In this document: one piece after another, positions 26,235 through 37,259 of the stretch
Position numbering within the stretch: the stretch's first letter is position 1
Layout of the letters: every line of letters begins with the position of its first letter
NCBI GenBank assembly: GCA_033026295.1
Contig: CM065169.1
Span: 5,094,932 to 5,158,931 of the forward strand
Direction: 5' to 3'
Origin: Channa striata
Lineage: Eukaryota; Chordata; Actinopteri; Anabantiformes; Channidae
DNA length: 64,000 bases
Translations under genes and position numbers: made by a program
Notes under the pieces: generated by a model
What the model saw: the letters and a program-made list of their open reading frames with translations, nothing else
Told to the model about the DNA's origin: nothing
Database searches by the model: none

Positions 26235-29087
26235 GTGAGTGCTTGGAAAGCCTTAGGTTGCTAAAAGCCTAAACAATTAGGTCTCAACTGAACATCAAGA
26301 AAAAAGAAAAAAAAACAGTGCTTACCAGAAAATTAGCAAACTACCTAATTAACAAAATTGCACAGCAAGGCTGGGGAATTCTGGGAAAGCACTCGGATGT
26401 CAATTTGTGAAATGTCCCTTTCTTTTATATCAGTACATTAAATAGATCATTTATGGATTGTTGTTGCCTTCGCCATTGAGAGGTGCTGACCTCCTAATGG
26501 TGCTCACAGGCCCCTGTGGATTTGGCATGATTGAATAGTGCTCATTATAACAGTGAAATCGATGTAGCCCTGCATTCTCCTGCAGTTCCCCCAGGTTGTT
26601 AAACGGCAAGAATATGCTGCTCTATTTTATCCAGCACTTTTGACTCCATGCCTTCTGGTGTTTGTCGACGTCATGAAGTCCAAACGAATAAGGCAAATGT
26701 TTGTGACGTACCTCATCTCTCACAGAGAAGCCCCATTTAATTCTCCCCAGCAGGGAGGATAATATTGGTGGAAGTGTGAATGAAAAGACAGCTTGCTGTC
26801 TCCATTGTTCTCCACCAGCCAAGTGAACTCAGTAATCAAACTGCCAGTGGTAATGACAGCTAATTGAATCGAAACAATAAGGGTTGATACTGCTCCTTCT
26901 TGCAGAGAACGGAGAGAAGGATGGATGGCTATCAAAAATGCACAAACACAAACAAGTGCGCACACTGAAAAACTCTCACAAACGACACTTGTGCTTGCTG
27001 AATGGAACATCTGGAGGCCTCGCTAAAAAAAAGCTGTAGCACATTTCTTTTTATTATTCAGCTATGACCATGGCACCTGCAGATGGGGTCCTCTCCACTG
27101 TGGGTGCAAACCCTCCTGGATGAGAGCCCAGCATATTTCCCTCAGTGCACCCTGGAGACAAGCAGGCCGGGTTCTCCATCCAGATCCGTCTCCTTTGAGC
27201 AGCTCCCAAACGACTGTCATGCTAAGCAGCAGAATCAACACAGACACGCAGTAGGCATGAGATATGTGGAGTATATGCCCTCCCCTCTCAGCAAAACACA
27301 CACACACTATTTAAATCCGTTCGTTCTTCTCCTTTTTCACCGCTGTCAACCAATTTCTTTGTCTGCTACTTTGTCTTGCAGCACATTCTCATTCCCTGTC
27401 GTGTTTGTGTCTGTTCTGCATCTGTGAGCACCGGTCCCAGCTCCCTGTGCAGGAGGGCAACCTAATTCTTTCCTTTTCTATCTTTTCCAAAATCCCATCA
27501 CTCAGCTATGCCAGGATTGTCCCTTAGTTATTGGAAAGGGAATCCTGAGGGAAATGGTGGTGGATAATAATAATAATAAACAAACTTAAAATGAAACCAA
27601 GTCAGTATTCAAAGCTTTTGTATTCGGAAGGATGACTGCTAAGCAGCGCATTAGACTTTGTACTTTTTCGTTGTATTACTTTACTACCAAGGTGCTGTAG
27701 TTGATTGAAGTCGTCTGCTTAAGGCACATACTTGAACTGATTACACTACTGCCACAGAAACAGAATCATTTCAGAATTACGGATTAGATTGTAACAGATG
27801 TACACAGTTAGACAGCACTCTGTGTCAGCATTATGGGCCACAGCCAAATTCTTGGCTTGGCTAAGATTAGCAATTGTTAATTAGAGGAGGCGGTTTTGAC
27901 AGGGGCTTTGAGTGATTAAAAATATATGTCAGAGAAAAGGTGAGACAGAGAAATTCATTAAGCCTGCCCTTTTTGCCTTGCAATAAGGTGGCTACAGTTA
28001 CATATTTAAAACTTTGACCTTGATATGATTCACACAATTTAAGGTTTGACCATGTCTTTGCAGATACAACTCATTTATTTTGAGTAAAAATGTTCTCCAC
28101 TGATATTTTGTCATCCTCTTATGAAGGCATCATGGGAAATGATGGAGAGGAGAAGTACATCAAACTTTGACTTCATTACCCAAGCACAGTGCATCCACTT
28201 GATGAAGAGTGCTTATCAGCAGCATTTGTTTTACTAAAATTTACACAGCTCTTGTGATTGACTGTTTCATGTCTCATCAAGGTGGCATTAGAACTTGTGG
28301 TTAAGCTGATCTAAATCTCTGTTCATACCCAGCAGCAGTAGCATTACTCTGCTTTCTTTATGCTTGTGGACAGTACCCAAGACACCCCAGTCTGATTGGC
28401 TCATGTTGAGAGCACTGTGGAGAAAACAAGCTCTCTGATTGGACCCTGGGTGCATTGGAGAGCTGCCATTTCTGTAGCTGTGGCCCTCATTCATGCAGGG
28501 CCATTGGGGAGAGGAGAGAGAGAAACACAGGACGGGAGGTGTTGGTAGAGCTTCTATCAGTCTCTGACTTATCTCTGCACATGTTAGCCCTGAAACTATA
28601 TTTTCCTGGCCAAAATAGAGCAATCACAAAGGCAACCTGACAATATCCCTTCCTCATTTTCTGCCTGAACTGAACTCCACTCCCTCTGTCTTTTTCTGTG
28701 GCAGCTGATTATGATGTCCATTCTAGCTTATCTGCTTGGGTACAGTTGGCTTGTAATTAGTGTCCAGCACTCCACTTGTTATTCTCCTTGTCCCAGTCCA
28801 TAGTTCCACAGCACATCACGGTTTTATTTTTTATCTAGTTTTTTTCCCCTTTTTTTACTAGAAAGGCCACTTGCTTTTGTTTGTCGTTTGATTTCATGCT
28901 GAGTATAGCAGAACGTAAGCAGTGTTTCTGGAGGACGGTCAGTCAGCACATTTCACTTTCGACAAACAGCTACCCTGGAGTAAGCATAAGAATTAGTTCC
29001 AAATTAAAATTTATATTAAGTGTAGTAATTATAGCCTGTTTGGGTATAATCTAGAATTTGATCTAGAACTGACTATCACGTTAGTGT

Positions 29088-29889
29088 TCTCTTATAGGGA
29101 CCAAGATAAGAGGCAGAGCCAGAAGTTAGTGCGAGAGCAGAGAATTTATTTAAGGTGGATGTTGTGAAATATGGTGGGTGCCGTGCGGGGTGGCAAACAC
29201 TCTGCTCAGGAAGTGGGCCGAGTCTGAGGCCTAGGGGTAAACAGAGGGTGAGTAACGAAAACATAAACCAGAGAAGAGAACTAAATGATAAAGGGCTTAC
29301 GGGAATGGATAAGTTGAGGGAGCGGTGTAGGAAACTCGGCCCAGTGGAAAGATGATGACAGAAAGCGGGACCAGCTGGTGAGGAGGAAACTCAGGAGGGT
29401 TGTCCAGTAATGGTTAAGAAAGTAACAACTTAAGAAACAATAAACAAAGTAACAATACAAAACAGCCGAGGCAAAATATAGATTAACAATCTCTGAGGGT
29501 GGAAAAACGCAGGTGGGGAAAAACAAACGAGACAACTTACAAACAACGGGTTCCCGGGGAACAGACCAGGTGAATGAGAGCGTGGCCAGAAAGTAGCAAA
29601 ATAATCTCAGAGAACGGGAGGCAGGAGGTCTGGATCAGACAGGCAGAAAAACTAGCAACAGGAGGATCGGATCAGGCGGGTAAAAAAAAACTAGAGACAG
29701 AGCTACTGAATCAAGCATTGCAGGAAGACATTCTGGCAAAGAGGGACAGGTAACTCGGGCTTAAGAAGGGACAAGACAGGTGTGCAGAATTACACTATCG
29801 AGAGAGCAGCAGTGGAGGAGAGAGGGAGGAGCACAGGAGAGGGAGGAACCGTATCCAGGGCAACACAGCTCAGAATGCCAACCATGACA
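29088..29889 (-). mobile_element. LTR-like interspersed repeat, copy 1
   Basis: Read on the minus strand, the block starts TGTCATGG, has CACACCTG, then a long C/T-rich transcribed-looking middle, and near its end AATAAATTC (bases 29151-29143) about 50 bp before the boundary. TG start, internal AATAAA and 0.7-0.8 kb length recall a solo LTR of a fish retroelement. No coding sequence, primer-binding site or target duplication was found. A weak 8-bp inverted pair (GTTAGTGT 29080-29087 / ACACTAAC 29887-29894) frames it. Confidence 0.35.
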
Positions 29890-30249
29890 CTAACCTCTCA
29901 AAAAGGTGTAGTGTTGAGTATATAATTTACATCCTCGACTCTGGTTGGACATTTGTACCCTGACCTACCCAGTGTTGGCATTTTGTTCTACTAAGAAGGT
30001 AATCCAAATGTCATTGAACTACCAGCTCGTGCTATTTGTTCTTATCACCCCATACATGTGGCTTAGTAGGTCCATGCTCTATCTTCCAGTTGACACAGTA
30101 AGAATTATTGCCACTTTTTTTTCATATTTCTTTTAATAAAATCTACAAGAGTAATACTTAGCAGAAAAGCAAACTGGTCAGAATTAAAGAAAAATTATGA
30201 TTTGGTTTAAAATAAAGTAACACCATTTTAAGTTTAGCTCTCTTAGCCA

Positions 30250-30420
30250 TTTCAATTCAATTCAACTTTATTTATATAGTGCCAATTTACAACAAGGTCA
30301 TCTCAAGGCACTTTAAATAATAAAGTCAAGACTATACAAACATATAAAGAAAACCCAACAAATCCCCCTTGAGCAGCTATAGGCAACAGTGGAGAGGAAA
30401 ATCATGTTCTTGTAAACAAT
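30250..30420 (+). repeat. Interspersed repeat (TTCAACTTTATTTATATAGTG family)
   Basis: TTCAATTCAATTCAACTTTA, TTTATATAGTGCCAATTTAC, AACAAGGTCATCTCAAGGCA, CTTT..AATAAAGTCAAGAC, and a closing CTTGAGCA..GGCAACAGTGG. This word series is typical of a very common percomorph dispersed repeat. The copy at 17488 is a diverged relative. Confidence 0.65.
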
Positions 30421-30691
30421 CTGGTAGCCATATAGTCTCGGTGATTAGAATTATATGTCTGTTTTATCTTTTTCTTTAGTTGGTGATTGGAGCCTGTCTT
30501 GCAATTTTTTCATTTGCTGCTTTTTTCTCTACTTTCATTTTTTTCCAGCAACAACTTGAGTTCACTTCAGTGGTGCCTTTCAAAAAAAATATGTGATTTT
30601 TCAGGCTTTCCATTTAGATTTTTACACCAGATGTTCGTCCCTGGTCAGAAACAGATGGTCTGTGCACTCTAACTTTCACTTTAGACATATA

Positions 30692-30713
30692 GACACACAC
30701 ACACACACACACA
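30692..30713 (+). repeat. (AC)n microsatellite
   Basis: Eleven AC units preceding an AT-rich stretch. Confidence 0.9.
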
Positions 30714-31557
30714 AATATATACGTCGCTTTAGAAAAAATCAGATTTGTGGAAAGTATATGTCTTCAAAGGGTTTTTGAAAGAACAAGCTGTGGTCAACGC
30801 TTTTACCTCTATGGCTACGAAATGTTGCTATGTTACCACACATAGCGATGATAATTATCCTACTGGTCTACTGACAGGGTCAGGCTCAGTTAGGAGCACA
30901 AAGCTGCAAAGCCAGGTCTCATTTGCAGCATATAGCAGCTGTCACTGGCCTAAAGTATTTTTTTTAAAAGAGATAGTGAAGCATTCATAACAAGACATTT
31001 TCTACTCTGTCTTTTTTTGTCCCAGTGATTATGGTACCAACATCATTATTCCAAATTGTCCAACCATCTCATTATTTCAATATTCTATTTGAGTCTCATT
31101 TGCATAGTGAGTTCAAAGGAAGCAACAACTGACTGATTGGGAAGTGTGATTACATTTGTAATTATATTGATACCTACAGCAAGTTAATGCGATTATTAAC
31201 ACTGTGAATTAACACAGCAAAACTTGGACAATTATCTCTGTGATTGCATTATGCTGTTATGGGCCAAGTGTCAGCACAAAAGATGGGCTATCAGAGGTTC
31301 TGCACAGACAGCTGCATGCAAGTCATTTAGTGCACTTTGATTAGATTCAGATACATTCTGCCCTCCATCTGCACTTCAGAACAATAGAAGATGTTTTGAT
31401 GAGTGGGTATTGAAAAGAAAAATCCATTCCAGGGAGTTGAATGAGAAAGTAAGAACGCAAACACATTCTGTTTCATCCACAGTGGTAACAATGCATATTG
31501 AGAGGCAGGCTTTCAAACTTCTAAGTGTGCTGACTTCAAAATGAGTGTCTAAGAGTA

Positions 31558-31650
31558 CCCCCCCCCCCCCAAACACACACACAAACAGACACACACACAC
31601 AAACACACACACACACACAGAGACACAGACACACACACACACAAACATGC
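31558..31650 (+). repeat. Poly-C plus interrupted (CA)n microsatellite
   Basis: A run of 13 C passes directly into about 75 bp of CA units interrupted by AAA and AGA. All long Val/Cys-rich antisense frames here come from this repeat. Confidence 0.95.
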
Positions 31651-34600
31651 ATAGACACACCCCACCATCCTTCTCTCGATCCTGCCTCCTCCCTTGGGTG
31701 GATTGCACACTGACAAGCATATGGAGGAGTCTGTCGGCATTGTCGGTCCAAAATAACAGCCTTGTTGGATAAACAGTGAGATTTCTTTCAGTGTGTGTAG
31801 GGGAAGATCTTGAGGTGAGCTGACATGGTAGTTCACACTAGGCCTCTCATTTCGTTTAAGCAACTACTTTGTGTGACAGTCTTCTGTTTTCACTTTTATC
31901 TGCTGAATTGAACCTTGAGCAACAATATCATTACAAATTCCTTTTAGCTGCTGTCAAGGTGGAGTTTTCAGTTTAAAGACAATACATGGGAAAAAAGGAG
32001 GGGGAAGTAAAGCTGAATAAGAGAAAAGTCTAGGAAATATTAGTGCCTGGCATTATTTTCGTGGTCCATCTGTGGATTAGAGTCTGGACTTTAACTGGCC
32101 TGAAAGCCTCTGGATTACACAACGTCTAGACTGTCTGTTAGTCAGGAGGAAATGCCTTTACACTGCACTGTTATAAAGAAAAAGTAACGGAGCTTTGAAT
32201 TTTATTTTAAAGTTCATGTGAGGTCAATGCAAATTCTAAAAATATGCCCGACAACACAAGGAAAAGAAAGCAGATGATTACTGATGTAATGCTGCAATTA
32301 TCTGCTTTTCTGTGATCAGCATAAATAAAGTAATGACTGAAATTAAAATCTACAGTGGAGCTGCTGTGAACCACCACTGCTCAATTGTCCAGTCTGAAAT
32401 ACAAAGTCTCAATGGGCTGGTTGGATTAAAAGCTTTTGTTTTCTTACGTCTTTCATGTAAAACATGGGTTGGAATTTTGGTCTCTATAGTACTAATGTGC
32501 TTCGTACCGAGAGCCCTTTTCCTCACTGTTAACTTGCCGGCCCACTAGAAGGCTAAATAGAGAATACTGACTTTTAAGTTTACGTACGCGTATAAAACAC
32601 GTAACACGTAACACAAAATATGCAGTTCTGTATAGCTGGTGAGGCATAATCAAATCATTCAAATCACAACAATAATAGTGGAAAGTTTTTAATGTTGTCA
32701 TTGCTGTTTGTTGTGGAAAAGAAAAGTTCATGAGCAAGAAATGCTGCTGTTGGCCAGAGATGATTAGGTCCCAAATCTTCCCTCTTGTATATAAAGTTTT
32801 AAATCCTCCAGATGTACACAAACTGCACAAGGAATAATTTGAATAATGATGCTGATGCTGCTGCCATTGCCTATGTGTTAACATTGGTGAAAAATAAGTA
32901 AGAGAAAGTGAATGAAAGAGAGGAGTTGGGAGTGGAGCTTCAATTATTGGTTGTCCAGGAATAATGCAGTCAGCAAATAGGGGTGCATTATGTGGAGCCA
33001 GGGACTTCTGACTTTCCATGTGTTTATACGTTTCAGCATGGACTTTTCCAAAATGTATTGTAAGCCACAATATTTCCTGAAATTGAACTGTACATTTTTG
33101 TGGAAAAACAACAACAATACTGGAAAGTAAGAAAATCATCTGACACAGTTGTGCTTCCAGCTAAATGCTAAAATCGTGTTAACATGTTAATATTTAGTAC
33201 CTTGATCACATGTTTTATACTTTAACATGTCAGAGTCAAATATCAGAAAATATTTATTTGAGAATGTAGCATTCAGGTGCCAGAATGAAACTTTAACACC
33301 GTGTGAAATCCAGAATAGGGCTCTCACAGAAGACTGACATGTTTGGATTTTGGATATGTTTTCTCTACAAACACTCAGACAGACAGATCCTTGTACAATA
33401 TAAAGAGGAATGTCTCCCCTGAGAAATGTGATGGATGTGATGAATGGAATATTATTTTAGAACTTAATAGACAAAACCAGCAAGGTCAAAACACAGTATG
33501 GGTCTGATGGGAAAGACACCAATGACAGCAGCATGACTCATATCTTTGGCATTTTTGCTTGTTAATATCCTTTTTGAAATGCACCTATTGGCTTTATCCA
33601 TGTCAGGCTCCAGAGACCTAGTAGAGTAGTCTCTTTCTTTTAACTTGATGTCGCCAGTCTAGCCAAGGCCATTATCTCATCGCAAATGTCAATATTTCTG
33701 TTATTATGAATCTGATTAGTACATAAAACGCCAGAGGGTCTTGAGATCCCGGTGGACTTACGTGAACCTGTGGTAACATCATTGTCTGGTCCTTCCTGGC
33801 AATGATCTGACATCACTTTAGCCAGATGGCAGGTGAAAGGGCTTGTGGGAATTATTTTTTGCTTGTGTTCTATTTGCTGACAGCACAATCTACGACTCAC
33901 AGTACAGTATTTTTGTGGTGTGAGTTGAATTATTTCAATACTGTAGTCTACCTAGTTTGCAACAATGCAGAACTACACCTAACACCAAATGCCAGGCTTC
34001 CTATAAGACTGCATATTGTGCAGCATTGCATCAGGCCTCCATCAAAATCTCATTCCACAGATAATACTGAGAAAATGGGATTTTGATGGGCTAAAAATAA
34101 ACAAGGCAGTCTATGGGTAGAGTGTGAGAATTGGATTAATCCAGCACTGAGAAATGGTGATTGTTTGAAATGTGATTACTGTTATTAAAATACACAGACA
34201 TGGAGCTCAGATTTTAGCTCTGTTCCAAACCTGTCAATCATCTGTGTGGAGCAGCAGTGGGAGGTGAGAGATCAGCTATGACCTGAGGTAATAGGGAAAA
34301 CCAGCACCACTGGGAGGTTGTGTGTTGCCCTACAAAAAAAAGACACAACATCTGGAACCAGTGAGCAGTCCAGGGTCACCTCAGTAGGAGGTTAATTCCT
34401 TACACTGCCTGTCCCTAGCCCTTCTTCTCTCCACTCCCCCATGGTCAACCTCCCCACTCTTACAATCCCAGCTTTCCTCACTTCCATACAACACATGACT
34501 GAGTTGTGTTAGCCGTGGACAGATGGGCATTCACATGCAACCATTCTCTGAGACAGGAAAGATTCTGTAAAAGATGCTGTTGTTTGGAAGTGGTCCCAGG

Positions 34601-36430
34601 AGAGACACAGCATGAAGCGAGAGAAAGGGGTTGGGAAGGAGGAAGTGGAGATCTGACTGTCTCCCACCCACCTTTTTCTCTTAGAGGACCTAAAGGATAA
34701 GATCAGTACACTGTGTTGGTCCTCAGATGGCTTACTGAGACACATATTTAAATAAGGTTGGATGGCTTCTGTCATTGTGAGGGAGGTCATTTTTGTCTCT
34801 CCTCATTAGCTGCTACTTAAGAAAAGACGCTCGGATAGAGGAGAGGGCTCTATAACATCTGGGCTGATTTCTATTAAAGATTCAACTTAACGTCTGAATT
34901 CTGTTGTCAACGTCTTTGAATCTTGAATATTGAAACTAAATATAAATGTAATATTAATATTAATCAAAATACTCATCAACTTTGGATACATGATACTGAT
35001 GGTACTTGGTGAAGTTTATAACCTGATGACTGAGCGAAAACCCATAAATAATTTTTACAATATCATTCTCACATAGGCTTATTATTGACATTATCTATTT
35101 AGCTACATGCAATAAGAGAAAAACCCCGATATTAGTTAACCAAAAACCTATTTTGTTTTCTCTCTTGAACTTCACCTGACATTACTTTTTTGTGTTTATG
35201 CTTGTTTCATTGTGGTTAATTGAACTTTTGTTACTGGTCTTATGCTCACCAATATTTTTTTTTGTGTCTAATGTCACAGTTTAAGAGTTTTCTACTTAAA
35301 GGTGTCCCTTCAGCTGGGATCTGTCTCCCTGCTGTTGCAACAGCTGCAGCTGAGAGTTTGTATGTGTGTGTGCTAGAGTTGCCTCGCCTTCAGTTAGAAA
35401 AAGGGGTAAACAGTAAAGAAACTGTATCATATAGACCACAACGGCAACTTCACATCTGTTAATCTCACTCAGTGTACTCGTTGAGTGTCAATAAAATAAC
35501 GTATGTCAATAATCAATTAGAATTCGCACTGTTGAACCTTGCATTGATGAGGCGATGGTTCATAACAGACTCTGCAGTTAACGCAATCAAAAACATTAGT
35601 GGCATTGAATTTGCTTGTCTTTGTGTTAACATTGACAGTCCTAGTTTATATTGTTGTAATGTTTTGTCTCAAAAAGTAAAAGTTACAGAGATACTCTGCT
35701 GGGCTTTACAGTGCAACATGGAAACATGCAATAAAATGTGTGCAGATCTGCAAGCTACTAAGCTCCTAGTCATTATTAGCATATGGTAAAAATCAAATTC
35801 AACCAACCAGGTTATTTCAGTTACAGTTTACTAACACACTTATTCTAAATAATGTTCTACTTTCCTTGTGTAGCGAAATATTATTTCTGAGAGAAGATGC
35901 TTAAATCTGGAACTTACATCCTACAGCGTCAGATAATGATGCTAAGGCATCAAATTGCATTGCTAATTTAAGTCCTTCAGTATATCATATTGACGCCACA
36001 GTTACCCTTTAGCTTTACTACTGGATGATCTAAGAGCAGAGAACCATTGTTTGGTGCCATGGTAACAACGTTGTCTGATTAGTAACACAATGAGGTCAAG
36101 TAACAAGATAAATAACATAAAAACAAAATGCTGCAATCAGTGACAATAACACAGATGTACTTTTTTACCATAGTGACCACCCTAAAGGAAAATGGGATCA
36201 TCTAATTATATTTTAATCCAAATAAGATCTATCATTTATATTTATAAATTTAACATTTTTAAACCAGCACCTAAACTCACATCCTGGAATTTAAACATTT
36301 AAAGACTCTTTTTAGACCAGTTAAAATAAGATAAGCAAATAAAGAAAGTTAGCCAGAAATCTGCAATTCCTGTGTACTGATTTTCCATATGATTAACACA
36401 TAAATGTTATATTCTCTATTTTCATCACAG

Positions 36431-36721
36431 AATACAGGCAAAGACACGGGAACTTCGGGAGAGGCAGGCAAAGGAGAGGGAATATGCTGAGATCCAAGAC
36501 GTTGTCAGCCACACCTTTAGCTCAGATGAAGAGCACACTTATGCTGGCATTGGTTCACTGGACTCGTCAGTCGATAGCAGCAATGACCACCACTACCATC
36601 TCCCTCAGAGTCCTGAGAGCCCTCAAATTCCCTCAAACATTCAGGACAATGGCCTTCCCCTGGAGGCTCTGTATGCCCAGGTCAACAAACCTCGCAGTGG
36701 ACGCCCTGCAGTCTCCGACAG
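36431..36721 (+). CDS. pard3: pard3 exon D: charged helical segment and LYAQV motif
   Basis: Internal coding exon, 291 bp, phase 2/2. Its first A completes Arg; the peptide reads IQAKTRELRERQAKEREYAE, IQDVVSHTFSSDEEHTYAGI, a Ser/Asp/His-rich linker, QSPESPQIPSN, then PLEALYAQVNKPRSGRPAV, ending SDR. The QAKTRE.RERQA.ER.YAEIQD block and LYAQV.KPR are diagnostic of PARD3. The first third is a strongly charged predicted helix; the remainder is likely disordered. The next human-type segment (RIQRLRQEFQQAK) is not found downstream in the window, so the following intron exceeds 27 kb. Donor AG|GTAGGG; intron retention gives immediate TAG. A + frame starting at the internal ATG at 36484 is an out-of-frame shadow. 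Confidence 0.95.
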
Positions 36722-37259
36722 GTAGGGGATGCCAGAAACAATAGTCCAGAGGCAATTATTGCAAGGTTACAATGTCCCTTAAAGCTCTCTTTTATTCATT
36801 CACTTGACACTAAGTAGCTTTGCGCCTGATGCTGGTGCTTTGCAACAATCTAGCTCATTTACACCTCATTTATAATGCATAGCCAGTGGTGTGATTGTAT
36901 TTGTTGATGTTGCACAGAAAAACAATGAATTGCAGCCTTGTACCACAAGAGAAGCAGGCCGTACTGTACCACAGACAAGGTAAAACAACCCCAGGAGCCT
37001 GTTAGCAACTCCCTATGTGTTAGAATTTAATATCAACCAGCCTTGGACCACATGCAATCTTTCTTGACCTCTCACACACCTTCTTCAGAAAGTCACAATG
37101 CATGTGAGTTATTTCCAGTGTAACTAGGCAAGGGAGGTTGCAGTGCTTATAAAATCTGTGGCAACACAAATATTTCATGTGACAACAATGCCATATGGAG
37201 CTTTATTGTCACAATTCTGTGTTGATAAGCGATTGCCAAAAAGCTAGTGTGAAATATTG

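Larger units (their letters stand above)
26235..36430 (+). other. pard3: pard3 intron C-D (10.2 kb)
   Basis: Phase-2 intron from GTGAGT to tttcatcacag. It contains an LTR-like repeat (29.1-29.9 kb), an interspersed repeat (30.25 kb) and two microsatellites. The 215-codon antisense frame at 32492-33139 looks like chance. Nothing else recognised in 26235-29080 or 31700-36430. Confidence 0.9.

Noticed and set aside
30487..30672. Strong acceptor-like pyrimidine tract at about 30515-30548 followed by an open frame
   Set aside because: The frame reaches TAA at 30670 with no good donor or poly(A) signal; looks like a decoy site.
31376..31863. Long Val/Cys-rich antisense frames
   Set aside because: Produced by the C and CA microsatellite.
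36484..36744. 86-codon + frame starting inside exon D
   Set aside because: Out of frame with pard3 exon D, which has the clear PARD3 peptide; an overlapping shadow.
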